Both the position numbers and the translations under genes were made by a program. This document shows, in pieces, positions 25,846 through 34,095 of a DNA stretch of 64,000 nucleotides; the first letter of the stretch is position 1; every line of letters begins with the position of its first letter. The stretch is from an uncultured Pelagibacteraceae bacterium (GTDB taxonomy: Bacteria > Pseudomonadota > Alphaproteobacteria > Pelagibacterales > Pelagibacteraceae), in contig CACNPC010000006.1 of NCBI GenBank assembly GCA_902622245.1, positions 1-64,000 of the forward strand. Direction: 5' to 3'. Below the pieces are notes generated by a model. That model was given only the letters and a program-made list of their open reading frames with translations. It made no database searches and was not told the DNA's origin.

Positions 25846-26565
25846 ATGGATTTAAATATAGTTAATAACCAAGAGAAATTTTTAGCAGGAAAACTTGAAG
25901 GATATACTTTAAAAGGTGCAGAAAATAAATTTGATGATAGAGGAAATCCTTTACCATTTCCAGGCTGCACAATAATTTGCAATATTCCTCTTAATACTAA
26001 TTTATCTGATCAAATTATTAGTTTTCAAAAAAATATAGAGAATTTTAACCCCAAAAAAACTTACTTCTATTTACCTCCATCCAGTTTTCATATGACATTA
26101 TTTGATTGTTGTAATTTTAATACAAAAGACACTAATTATTGGCCATCAGATATAGATCCTGATATGGATTATAAAGATATAGCTGTTGAATTAAATAGAA
26201 GAATTCAGAACTATATCTTTCCAAAAGAATTCAATCTTAAACTAAAAATGTTTTTTGGAGGATACAGTATTATTTTAGAACCATATTCTGAAAAGGATGA
26301 AAAAATATTAAGAAATTGTAGAGATGAACTAAGTAGCTTATTAAAAATTAAATTTGAAAACCATCAAAGATATACTTTTCATATTACTTTGGCATATATC
26401 TTAAGAGAGCTTAGTGAGATTGAAATAAGTAATTTAATTGAATTTAATAAAAAACTATTTTTAGACTTTAGTAAAAAATTTCCAAAAATTACTTTTTCAA
26501 AACCTGAAATGTGTACTTTTGAGAACATGTTAGAATTTAAAAGTGTTAATCCTTCCAGTCTGTAA
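25846..26565 (+). CDS. 2H phosphoesterase superfamily protein (DUF1868-like)
   Basis: 239 residues. Two H-x-T motifs, H82-M-T84 ('SSFHMTLFD') and H179-I-T181 ('YTFHITLAY'), about 97 residues apart, define the 2H phosphoesterase fold; 'GNPLPFPGCTIICNI' at the N-terminus resembles the DUF1868 group. Such enzymes hydrolyse 2',3'-cyclic phosphates or similar phosphodiesters. It directly follows the GDPD gene (9 bp) in the Ugp operon, so a role on an imported phosphodiester is a reasonable inference. No signal peptide. Substrate unknown. Confidence 0.7.
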   Translation: MDLNIVNNQEKFLAGKLEGYTLKGAENKFDDRGNPLPFPGCTIICNIPLNTNLSDQIISFQKNIENFNPKKTYFYLPPSSFHMTLFDCCNFNTKDTNYWPSDIDPDMDYKDIAVELNRRIQNYIFPKEFNLKLKMFFGGYSIILEPYSEKDEKILRNCRDELSSLLKIKFENHQRYTFHITLAYILRELSEIEISNLIEFNKKLFLDFSKKFPKITFSKPEMCTFENMLEFKSVNPSSL

Positions 26566-26583
26566 CAGTTTTTAATTCTAAAT
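26551..26583. repeat. Imperfect ~33 bp direct repeat, copy 1
   Basis: Begins CCTTCCAGTCTGTAACAG and overlaps the last codons of the 2H phosphoesterase gene. A related copy at 28543-28575 begins CCTTCCAGCTTGTATTAG; both continue into a similar T-run. About three quarters of positions agree by eye. On the minus strand both read as short peptides with a WKD near the end. Origin unknown; it may be chance or a decayed gene end. Confidence 0.35.
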
Positions 26584-26764
26584 ATTCTTTAAGCCCCAAA
26601 CTCAATCAGCTCATAATAGATATGATTATTTGTTATTATTAAAATTTTCATCAAATTTAAAATTGTTTTTTATCGAGCATAAGTAATAATTAGTTTAAAT
26701 TTTTTTAATAAATCTTTCACTTTTTAGTAAAAATACTTTCATATTTTATAACGATTATCCCGTT
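26566..26764. other. 199 bp intergenic region before the UshA-like gene
   Basis: The longest stretch without a convincing gene. It is almost entirely A+T, contains no ORF above ~20 codons, and presumably holds the promoter of the nucleotidase-glpK segment; TATAAC at 26747-26752 is a possible -10 without a clear -35. Its first bases belong to an imperfect repeat described separately. Confidence 0.5.
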
Positions 26765-28528
26765 ATGAAATTATTTTTAATTATTTTTTCACTTATTTTA
26801 AGTTCATCAGCTTTAGCAGATAAAATTACCATTTTACATATAAATGATCATCACTCTCATTTGGAACCAAATAAAAGACTTGATTTAAATTTAGATGGTG
26901 AAAAGACGAGAGTTGTATCAGGCGGTTTTCCATCTGTCGTAGCAAAATTTAAAGAATTAAAATTAAAAAATGAAAATGTTATCAAGCTTCATGCGGGTGA
27001 TGCTATTACAGGGACATTATATTACACTCTTTTCAAGGGCAAAGCAGATGCAGAAATGATGAATCAAATTTGTTTTGATGCTTTCGCTATAGGAAATCAT
27101 GAATTTGATGATGGTGATAAGAGTTTAGTTGAGTTTTTAGATTATCTTCATACTGATAAGTGTAAGACTCCAGTTTTGTCAGCAAACATTAAAGCAAAAA
27201 TAAACTCACCTTTGTCAAAAAAAATTAAACCTTACACTATAATCAATAAAGGAAATCAAAAAATTGGAGTAATTGGAATTGTGATCTCAAAAAAAACGAG
27301 AGAGTCATCAAATCCAGACGACACAACTTTATTTTTAGATGAAATTAATTCAGCACAAGAAAATATAAATAAGCTTAAACAACAAGGAATCAATAAGATA
27401 ATTCTTTTAACTCATTATGGATATAAAAATGAGATTAACATGGCTAAACTTCTCACAGATGTTGATGTTATAGTTGGAGGTGATTCTCATAGTCTAACTG
27501 GAGATTTCGATAATGTAGGACTAAATTCTAATGGGGCCTACCCAACTGTAGTCAAAAATAAAAATGAGGAAGATGTTTGTATAGTTACAGCATGGGAATA
27601 TTCTCAAATTGTTGGAGAACTTAATATCGAGTTTAATAACGATGGCACCATCAAGTCATGTGATGGAATACCACATATAATGTTAGATGATTCCTTTAAG
27701 AGAAAAGATTCAAATGGAAAAAGAGTTGAGATAGATGGTAATTATAGAGAAGCCGTATACAAGGCTATCGAAGTTAATCCAAATATTTCAATCGTAGAGG
27801 CTGACGCACAAGCATCAAAAATATTAGAAAAATACAAAAATGAAGTTAAAGAAAAAAGCAGTGAAGTAATTGGCAGAGTAACTGATGATTTATGTCTTGA
27901 AAGAATTCCTGGACAAGGAAAGTCAAAACTTTGTGATGTATCAAAAACTGAAAAAAATGGATCCGATATTTCGAATATTGTAGCACACGCCTTCAGAGAA
28001 ATGTCCAAATTAAGTGATATTGCAATTCAAAATGGTGGTGGAACAAGAATAGATATAAAAGAAGGCAATATTACAATTGGGGACGCGTATACTTTATTAC
28101 CTTTCAGTAATACTATTGTAGAATTGAAAATGAGTGGAGAAGAAATTAAAAATGTTTTGGAAGACTCAATTGATTATGCTTTAACTCCAGATGGTTCTAC
28201 AGGAGCCTATCCATATGCTGCTGGATTGAGATGGGATGTTCAAGCAAGCAATAGTAAAGGAAATAGAGTGATAAATTTAGAGTTTAAGGGTAGAACAGAC
28301 AAGAGTTGGGTAAAGATAAATCCAAGTAAGACTTATACAGTAGCAACAAATAACTATATTGCAGCTGGTAAAGATGGATATAAAACTTTTGGAATTATAT
28401 CTAAGCAAGGAAGAGTAGTAAATACATATCTCGGCTATGCTCAATCTTTTGTAGATTATGTCAAAAAGATAAAAACTTTATCAAAACTTCCCTTGTCAGA
28501 ATATTCAACTCAATCTTTCACTAAATAA
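26765..28528 (+). CDS. UshA-type 5'-nucleotidase / 2',3'-cyclic nucleotide phosphodiesterase, exported
   Basis: 587 residues with a signal peptide of ~18 residues ending ALA-D. Metallophosphatase domain: 'ILHINDHHSH' (D28, H30), 'LHAGDAITG', 'AIGNHEFDDGD', 'LLTHYGY' and 'VIVGGDSHS'. The C-terminal 5'-nucleotidase domain has 'AIQNGGGTR' and 'YTLLPFSNTIVELKMSG', with 'AAGKDGYKTF' for the nucleotide-binding Phe region. It frees phosphate and nucleosides from nucleotides in the periplasm. Its place between phosphodiesterase and glycerol kinase genes fits phosphorus scavenging. Confidence 0.85.
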   Translation: MKLFLIIFSLILSSSALADKITILHINDHHSHLEPNKRLDLNLDGEKTRVVSGGFPSVVAKFKELKLKNENVIKLHAGDAITGTLYYTLFKGKADAEMMNQICFDAFAIGNHEFDDGDKSLVEFLDYLHTDKCKTPVLSANIKAKINSPLSKKIKPYTIINKGNQKIGVIGIVISKKTRESSNPDDTTLFLDEINSAQENINKLKQQGINKIILLTHYGYKNEINMAKLLTDVDVIVGGDSHSLTGDFDNVGLNSNGAYPTVVKNKNEEDVCIVTAWEYSQIVGELNIEFNNDGTIKSCDGIPHIMLDDSFKRKDSNGKRVEIDGNYREAVYKAIEVNPNISIVEADAQASKILEKYKNEVKEKSSEVIGRVTDDLCLERIPGQGKSKLCDVSKTEKNGSDISNIVAHAFREMSKLSDIAIQNGGGTRIDIKEGNITIGDAYTLLPFSNTIVELKMSGEEIKNVLEDSIDYALTPDGSTGAYPYAAGLRWDVQASNSKGNRVINLEFKGRTDKSWVKINPSKTYTVATNNYIAAGKDGYKTFGIISKQGRVVNTYLGYAQSFVDYVKKIKTLSKLPLSEYSTQSFTK

Positions 28529-28542
28529 TTTAAATTTCATAT

Positions 28543-28575
28543 CCTTCCAGCTTGTATTAGTTTTTACTTTTAGAA
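28543..28575. repeat. Imperfect ~33 bp direct repeat, copy 2
   Basis: Second copy of the repeat that also marks the end of the 2H phosphoesterase gene; together they bracket the UshA-like gene. It lies between that gene and glpK. Confidence 0.35.
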
Positions 28576-28602
28576 AAAAAAATTTAGGTATAGACTTAAA
28601 TT

Positions 28603-30081
28603 GTGAAAAAATTTCTTGTTGCTATTGACCAAGGCACAACATCAACTAGAGCAATTCTCTTTGATTTAGATGGTAATATAAAATTTACATCCCAGTTTGA
28701 ATTTAATCAATATTTTCCAAAAAATGGATGGGTGGAGCATAATCCAAACGAAATTTGGCTTACAACTCTAAAAGCGTTGAAAAAAGTAATAAAAAAAGCA
28801 TCACTATTAAGAGGAAAAATATTAAGTATAGGAATAACTAACCAGAGAGAGACAACTATTCTTTGGAATAAGAAAACAGGAAAACCAGTCTACAACGCAA
28901 TTGTTTGGCAAGATAGAAGAACCCAAGACTATTGTGAAGAGTTAAAGAAAAAAAATTATGAAAAAATTTTTAGAAAAAAAACTGGATTATTTATTGACCC
29001 ATATTTTTCCGCAACTAAAATTAAATGGATACTAGAAAACGTAAAAAATGTTAAGAAACTTTTAAAATCAAATAATTTATTATTTGGTACTGTTGATACT
29101 TTCCTTATTTGGAAACTTACTAATCGGCAACATCATTTAACAGAAGCAACTAATGCTTGTAGGACCATGTTATTTAACATTAATAATAATAAATGGGATA
29201 AAGAAATCTTAAAAAAACTTAAAATTTCTGAAAATATTTTGCCAAAAGTTAAAAATTCAGCTGATAATTTTGGTTTAACAAGTAAGAGAATTGTCGGCAG
29301 TGAAATACCAATATCAGCAGTTCTAGGAGACCAACAAGCAGCTGCAGTAGGACAGTCATGCTTTGAAAGAGGTTCAGTAAAAAGCACATATGGAACTGGT
29401 GCCTTTGTCATAATGAATACTGGTTCAAAAAAAATTTATTCTAAAAATAAATTATTAACAACAATATGTTACAGATTGAATGGAAAAAATACTTATGCTC
29501 TTGAAGGATCTATTTTTATTGCAGGTGCAGGTGTACAATGGTTAAGAGATAAATTAAAATTTATTAACAATGCTTTTGATACGGAAACAATTGCTCAATC
29601 AAAAAAAAATAATGAGGGTGTATACGTTGTGCCTGCCTTCAGTGGAATGGGAGCACCTTATTGGAGGCCTGATGCAAGAGGGGTAATAACAGGTTTAACA
29701 AGAAATAGTGATTGGAAAACCTTAGTTAGAGCAGTATTAGAGTCAGTTGCCTATCAAAGTAATGATTTATTTAATGCAATGAAAAAAGATGGTTTAAAAC
29801 CAACTAAACTTAAGATTGATGGAGGCATGGTAAAAAACAACTGGTTTTCGCAATTTTTATCTGACATCATAAATATAAATACAGAAAGACCAAAGGTATT
29901 AGAAACAACTGGTTTAGGAGTAGCTTTACTAGCTGGATATCAAATTGGATTATTTAAATCATTATATCAAATCAAGAGGAAATGGAAAAAAGATAAAATT
30001 TTTAAGCCTAAAATAAACCGAAAAGTTAGGAACGATTTAATAAATGGTTGGAAATTATCAGTTCAGAAAGCTCTATTATAA
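28603..30081 (+). CDS. glpK: Glycerol kinase
   Basis: 492 residues, GTG start. FGGY-kinase motifs: 'AIDQGTTSTRAILFD', 'NQRETTILW', 'VWQDRRT', 'GTVDTFLIWKLT', 'AVLGDQQAAAVGQ', 'TYGTGAFVIMNTG', 'GVYVVPAFSGMGAPYW' and 'LKIDGGMVKNNW'. It phosphorylates glycerol to glycerol-3-phosphate with ATP, feeding GlpD. No glycerol facilitator gene is visible; glycerol may arrive by diffusion. The E. coli-type FBP/IIAGlc control cannot be judged from sequence here. Confidence 0.92.
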   Translation: MKKFLVAIDQGTTSTRAILFDLDGNIKFTSQFEFNQYFPKNGWVEHNPNEIWLTTLKALKKVIKKASLLRGKILSIGITNQRETTILWNKKTGKPVYNAIVWQDRRTQDYCEELKKKNYEKIFRKKTGLFIDPYFSATKIKWILENVKNVKKLLKSNNLLFGTVDTFLIWKLTNRQHHLTEATNACRTMLFNINNNKWDKEILKKLKISENILPKVKNSADNFGLTSKRIVGSEIPISAVLGDQQAAAVGQSCFERGSVKSTYGTGAFVIMNTGSKKIYSKNKLLTTICYRLNGKNTYALEGSIFIAGAGVQWLRDKLKFINNAFDTETIAQSKKNNEGVYVVPAFSGMGAPYWRPDARGVITGLTRNSDWKTLVRAVLESVAYQSNDLFNAMKKDGLKPTKLKIDGGMVKNNWFSQFLSDIININTERPKVLETTGLGVALLAGYQIGLFKSLYQIKRKWKKDKIFKPKINRKVRNDLINGWKLSVQKALL

Positions 30082-30111
30082 AAAATACAGATAAAAATTT
30101 AATTGTCGTTT

Positions 30112-30666
30112 ATGAAATATATTTATATCTCTATTTTCTTTATTCTAAATCTTTTTATTTCAAATAATGTAATCGCTGATCAATCAGTTATTAAAGAATT
30201 ACAGAAAGGTGGAAAGATTGTATTTATAAGACATTCACTTGCACCAGGAAATGGAGATCCTGACAATATTGATTTAACAAAATGTGATACTCAAAGAAAT
30301 TTAAATCAAGAGGGCATAGAACAATCAAAAAATATTGGAATATTATTTAGCGATAATAATATTCAAATTGATAAAGTGTTATCTAGTGAATGGTGTAGAT
30401 GCAAAGACACTGCAAGATTTGCTTTTAATAATTATGAAACCTTCAAAGGTTTAAACTCTTTTTATCAAGAAAAGTTTTATAAATATAAAGATGAACAAAT
30501 TAAAAGTTTAAAAAAATATATATCTAATTGGAATAGTGATAAAAATCTTATTTTAGTAACACATTTCGTAGTTATTTCTGAAATGTTAAATTTTGGCACT
30601 TCATCTGGTGAAATTGTAGTTATAGATAAAGATTATAAATTTATAGGAAGTATTGAAACCATGTAG
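30112..30666 (+). CDS. Exported histidine phosphatase superfamily protein
   Basis: 184 residues from the ATG at 30112, which gives a signal peptide (MKYIYISIFFILN…NNVIA-D). An upstream TTG at 30103 is less likely. Branch-1 histidine phosphatase motif 'VFIRHSLAPGNGDP' (R40-H41) with Ser in place of the common Gly, 'LSSEWCRCKDTA' for the second arginine pocket, and 'LILVTHFVVISE' with the second His. Predicted periplasmic phosphatase with unknown substrate. Location within the organophosphate block suggests phosphate release. Confidence 0.75.
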   Translation: MKYIYISIFFILNLFISNNVIADQSVIKELQKGGKIVFIRHSLAPGNGDPDNIDLTKCDTQRNLNQEGIEQSKNIGILFSDNNIQIDKVLSSEWCRCKDTARFAFNNYETFKGLNSFYQEKFYKYKDEQIKSLKKYISNWNSDKNLILVTHFVVISEMLNFGTSSGEIVVIDKDYKFIGSIETM

Positions 30667-30694
30667 TAATTATACATGATTATTTTATTGAATT

Positions 30695-31549
30695 ATGAAA
30701 GTTGGATTTATAGGTGTTGGATGGATGGGCTTTGGTATAGCAAATAACATCCTTAAAAATAATCATGAATTATTTGTAATTGCTAACAAGAACAGAAAGC
30801 CAATTGATAGAATAGTTAAAGAGGGTGCAAAAGAAGTTAAATCTTATGAAGAGCTCTGTAAAAGTGGTTTAGATGCTTTATTTTTGTGTGTAACAAATTC
30901 TCCTATAGCTCATGAAATTGGAAAAAAAATAGTTTCATTACTGACTGATAAAACAATTGTCATTGATATTACTACTCATAATCAAAACGGATCTGTTGAA
31001 ATGGAGCAAATATTAAATGCAAATCATATTCCTTATTTAGAGTGCCCTGTAATGGGAGGCCCTGTTCAAGCAGAAGATGGAATATTGGGTGGAATTGTTG
31101 GTGGATCTCAGGAAAATTTAAAAAGATCAGAGGGACTTTTAAAATGTTTTTGTAAAAATTATTATCATTTTGGAGGGATTGGAAATGGCGCAAAAACAAA
31201 ATTATTAAATAATTTTCTATCTTTAGGAACAGCTACTTATGTAATTGAATTAATAAAAGCTGCAAAAAAATTAGATATTGATTTAGATAAACTTTATAAG
31301 GTAGCACAATTAGGATCAGGCAATTCTAATGCTTTAAAGAGAATTTTTGATAAGGTTTTAGAAGATGATTATACAGGTTTTAAGTTTACAGCAACTAATA
31401 CACTAAAAGATTTAACATATATAACTGATTTATTAAAAGGCATGGATAATGCAGAAAAATTATCTGATCTATCAAAATCATTTTATAAAAAAGCTGTTGA
31501 TGATGGTGATGGTGAACTTTTTATAAGTGAATTAATAAAGAAAAATTAA
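30695..31549 (+). CDS. Beta-hydroxyacid dehydrogenase (3-hydroxyisobutyrate dehydrogenase-like)
   Basis: 284 residues. NAD(P)-binding 'GFIGVGWMGFGIA' at 4-16, 'DITTHNQ' and substrate loop 'CPVMGGPVQAEDG' at 117-129, catalytic lysine K169 within 'GNGAKTKLLNN', and an all-helical C-terminal half. The family oxidises 3-hydroxyisobutyrate, tartronate semialdehyde, glyoxylate or succinic semialdehyde; the substrate is not assignable. It ends the glp/ugp segment and its stop overlaps a small convergent ORF by 4 bp. Confidence 0.82.
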   Translation: MKVGFIGVGWMGFGIANNILKNNHELFVIANKNRKPIDRIVKEGAKEVKSYEELCKSGLDALFLCVTNSPIAHEIGKKIVSLLTDKTIVIDITTHNQNGSVEMEQILNANHIPYLECPVMGGPVQAEDGILGGIVGGSQENLKRSEGLLKCFCKNYYHFGGIGNGAKTKLLNNFLSLGTATYVIELIKAAKKLDIDLDKLYKVAQLGSGNSNALKRIFDKVLEDDYTGFKFTATNTLKDLTYITDLLKGMDNAEKLSDLSKSFYKKAVDDGDGELFISELIKKN

Positions 31550-31725
31550 TCTTTTTTTTCTTCTTTTTCTTTTTCAGCAAAGAATAAAGCAATAGCAAAT
31601 AAAGTTGTCCATGCAATTCCTAATAAAGCTTTTGGACTAGTTTCAGCACTCCATATATCTAAAAAGATTGCACCTAATGCAAGACCGACGAGATAAATAA
31701 CAATTGCAATATTTGTTTTACTCAT
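31546..31725 (-). CDS. Small two-helix membrane protein, 59 residues
   Basis: This ORF occupies a gap of over 250 bp between the dehydrogenase and tRNA-Leu. It encodes MSKTNIAIVIYLVGLALGAI…, then a second hydrophobic stretch ('ALLGIAWTTLFAIALFF') and a charged tail (AEKEKEEKKD). The two clear transmembrane helices joined by a short turn with SPK, and natural amino-acid composition, argue that it is coding. No Shine-Dalgarno is seen. Family unrecognised; it resembles small inner-membrane proteins common in streamlined marine alphaproteobacteria. Confidence 0.65.
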   Translation of the reverse strand: MSKTNIAIVIYLVGLALGAIFLDIWSAETSPKALLGIAWTTLFAIALFFAEKEKEEKKD

Positions 31726-31760
31726 ATCAATTAAGCTAATGTTTTACACTATTATTCTAA

Positions 31761-31789
31761 TTGGACAATTATAAACAATCATATATAAA
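31761..31789 (+). promoter_or_regulatory. Sigma-70-type promoter for tRNA-Leu / tig
   Basis: TTGGAC (31761-31766) and TATAAA (31784-31789) are separated by exactly 17 bp, with the tRNA 5' end 14 bp beyond the -10 box. This is the clearest promoter seen in the window. Confidence 0.65.
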
Positions 31790-31802
31790 GCACCAATAAT
31801 TT

Positions 31803-31887
31803 GGGCGAGTGGCGGAATTGGTAGACGCGTTGGTCTTAGGAACCAATAGTGCAAACTGTGAAGGTTCGAGTCCTTTCTCGCCTACCA
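31803..31887 (+). tRNA. tRNA-Leu (anticodon UAG)
   Basis: 85 bases with encoded CCA. Acceptor GGGCGAG pairs with CTCGCCT (one G-U). D-arm GCGGAATTGGTAGACGC is typical of leucine tRNAs. Anticodon stem TTGGT/ACCAA encloses loop CTTAGGA, giving TAG. A long variable arm and T-loop GGTTCGAGTCC follow. It stands immediately upstream of tig. Confidence 0.95.
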
Positions 31888-31893
31888 TATTTT

Positions 31894-33363
31894 ATGAAAG
31901 TAACAGTAGAAAATAAAAAAGGTTTAGAAAAAGATATAAAAGTTTTTATCGATAAAAAAACTATATCTGGATATCTCGAAGAAAAATACGAAGAGATAAA
32001 AAAAGATGTTGTTTTAAAAGGATTTAGACCAGGAAAAGTTCCCACAGAAATTTTAAAAAGACAATTTGGAAAAGCAGTCTATGGAGAAGTAATAGATAAA
32101 GTATTAAAAGATACTACTACTAAAGCTCTAGAAGATAATAAAATTAAACCAGCTGGTCAGCCTAAAATTGATTTAAAGTCATTTGGTGAAGGAAAGGATC
32201 TTGAATATACAATTTCAGTAACAGAATTACCAAATGTTGAAGTTGGATCATTAAAAGATCTTAAAGTAGATGAGTATGTAGTTAAAATTGATCCAAAAGA
32301 AACAGATAAAAGAATTGATCAAATAGCAAAAACACAAAAAAACTTTAAAGATGCTGAAGAAAGTTATGCAGCTAAAGTAGGTGATTTAGTTGTTTTTGAT
32401 TATAAAGCAACAGTTGATGGTAAAGATTTTAAAGGAAATGAGGGAAAAAATACTCAATTGGAACTTGGAAAAGATTTATTTATTAAAGGGTTTGATAAGC
32501 AATTAGAAGGTGTCAAAATTAAACAAGATAAAAAAGTAGAAGTTAAACTACCAGAAAACTTTCCAGAAAAAGATGTTGCTAACAAATCTGCAGCATTTGA
32601 ATGCAAGATAACAGCTGTAAAAAAACCAGAAGAAACAAAAATTGATGATAATTTTGCGAAAAATTTAGGAGCAAAGGATTTAAATAATTTAAAAGAATTA
32701 ATATCTAAACAAATCAATGATGAATTTAAAAATTCATTAGAAATGATTTCAAAAAAACAAATTTTAGAACAAATTGAGAAACAAAAACTTGATCAGCTGC
32801 CAGCTAACCTTATTGAACAAGAGGTAAATATATTAGCTCAAGGTATGAAAGAAGATGAAAAGAAAAAAAATATGAAATACTTTGAGGAACAAGCTAAAAA
32901 AAGAATTAAAACTGGTTTAATTTTAAATGCATTTGGAGAAAAAAATAAAATTAAAGTATCTCAAGAAGAGTTAAATGCGGAAATACAAAAACAATTCAGA
33001 ATGATGCCTGGACAAGAAAAAATGGTTAAAGAGTATTATGAGAAAAATCCAGGAGCGATAGAGAGTTTAAGAGGTTCCGTATATGAAGAAAAGATAATTG
33101 CTGAACTTAAAAAAATTGCAAAAGTAAATAAGAAAGAAATTAGCAAAGAAGAAGCAGAAAAAATATTAAAGGAAGAGAATGAAAAAAATCTAAAAGAGCA
33201 AGAAAAATTAGCAAAACTATCTCAAGGAACTGATGAAAAAGTAAAAGAGAAAAAAGAAGTTAAGTCGGAAGATAAAAAAGAAAAGAAAACAGCTAAACCA
33301 ACTAAAGCTCCAAAAAAAGTAGCAAAAAAAACTAAATCAATAAAAAAAGTTAGCAAAAAGTAA
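31894..33363 (+). CDS. tig: Trigger factor (ribosome-associated chaperone/prolyl isomerase)
   Basis: 489 residues from the ATG at 31894; the open frame upstream runs through the tRNA and is not coding. N-terminal ribosome-binding domain with 'GFRPGKVP' signature, FKBP-like PPIase domain around 150-240 ('VGDLVVFDYKA…', 'FIKGFDKQLEG'), then the helical SurA-like chaperone domain. The last ~60 residues form an unusually Lys/Glu-rich tail ending in AKKx-type repeats (…APKKVAKKTKSIKKVSKK). It shelters nascent chains at the ribosome exit. First gene of the tig-clpP-clpX-lon block. Confidence 0.92.
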   Translation: MKVTVENKKGLEKDIKVFIDKKTISGYLEEKYEEIKKDVVLKGFRPGKVPTEILKRQFGKAVYGEVIDKVLKDTTTKALEDNKIKPAGQPKIDLKSFGEGKDLEYTISVTELPNVEVGSLKDLKVDEYVVKIDPKETDKRIDQIAKTQKNFKDAEESYAAKVGDLVVFDYKATVDGKDFKGNEGKNTQLELGKDLFIKGFDKQLEGVKIKQDKKVEVKLPENFPEKDVANKSAAFECKITAVKKPEETKIDDNFAKNLGAKDLNNLKELISKQINDEFKNSLEMISKKQILEQIEKQKLDQLPANLIEQEVNILAQGMKEDEKKKNMKYFEEQAKKRIKTGLILNAFGEKNKIKVSQEELNAEIQKQFRMMPGQEKMVKEYYEKNPGAIESLRGSVYEEKIIAELKKIAKVNKKEISKEEAEKILKEENEKNLKEQEKLAKLSQGTDEKVKEKKEVKSEDKKEKKTAKPTKAPKKVAKKTKSIKKVSKK

Positions 33364-33394
33364 TCACAAGTTGTATAAGTAAATCGAATCACTT

Positions 33395-34006
33395 ATGACA
33401 ACAAAAATTCCAGAACATTTAAGCACTTTGATACCAATGGTAGTTGAACAGTCAAGCCGTGGTGAAAGAGCTTATGATATTTATTCAAGATTATTAAAAG
33501 AGAGAATTGTTTTTGTCGTTGGACCGATTAATGATGCAGTTGCATCTTTGGTGACTGCTCAATTACTATTTTTAGAGTCTGAAGACCCAAAAAAAGAAAT
33601 CTCATTATACATAAATAGTCCAGGTGGATTAGTGACAGCAGGATTAGGAATTTATGACACGATGCAATATATTAAACCTGAAGTTAGTACGTTGTGTATT
33701 GGTCAAGCTGCAAGCATGGGATCATTTTTATTGGCCGCAGGATCTAAAGGAAAAAGATTATCGCTGCCAAATTCAAGAATAATGGTTCATCAACCATCTG
33801 CAGGTTTTCAAGGTCAAGCTACAGATATAGAAATTCATGCAAACGAGGTTATGTCTTTGAAAAAAAGATTAAATGAAATTTATTCTAAACACACAGGTAA
33901 GTCGGTTGATCAAATTAAAGAAGCTTTGGAGAGAGACAATTTTATGACTCCAGATAATGCAAAAGATTTTGGTTTGATCGATAAAGTAGTAGAAAAAAGA
34001 GACTAA
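33395..34006 (+). CDS. clpP: ATP-dependent Clp protease proteolytic subunit
   Basis: 203 residues. Catalytic triad S107 ('GQAASMGS'), H132 ('RIMVHQPS') and D181 ('ERDNF'), matching E. coli spacing. 'YINSPGG' is the substrate-binding strand. The tetradecameric protease works with ClpX encoded 89 bp downstream. The N-terminal '[23 protein letters not shown]' region is the usual axial-pore segment. Confidence 0.95.
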   Translation: MTTKIPEHLSTLIPMVVEQSSRGERAYDIYSRLLKERIVFVVGPINDAVASLVTAQLLFLESEDPKKEISLYINSPGGLVTAGLGIYDTMQYIKPEVSTLCIGQAASMGSFLLAAGSKGKRLSLPNSRIMVHQPSAGFQGQATDIEIHANEVMSLKKRLNEIYSKHTGKSVDQIKEALERDNFMTPDNAKDFGLIDKVVEKRD

Positions 34007-34095
34007 ACAACAATATATAGTTTATTCACAACCTATACTTGATTAAGAAGTAATCTTTGTAATAAAGTATTCAAATTGATTCGTTATAAAAAACT

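Noticed and set aside
31849-31893. Trigger-factor start upstream of 31894
   Set aside because: That stretch is the 3' half of tRNA-Leu; the ATG at 31894 gives the normal N-terminus.
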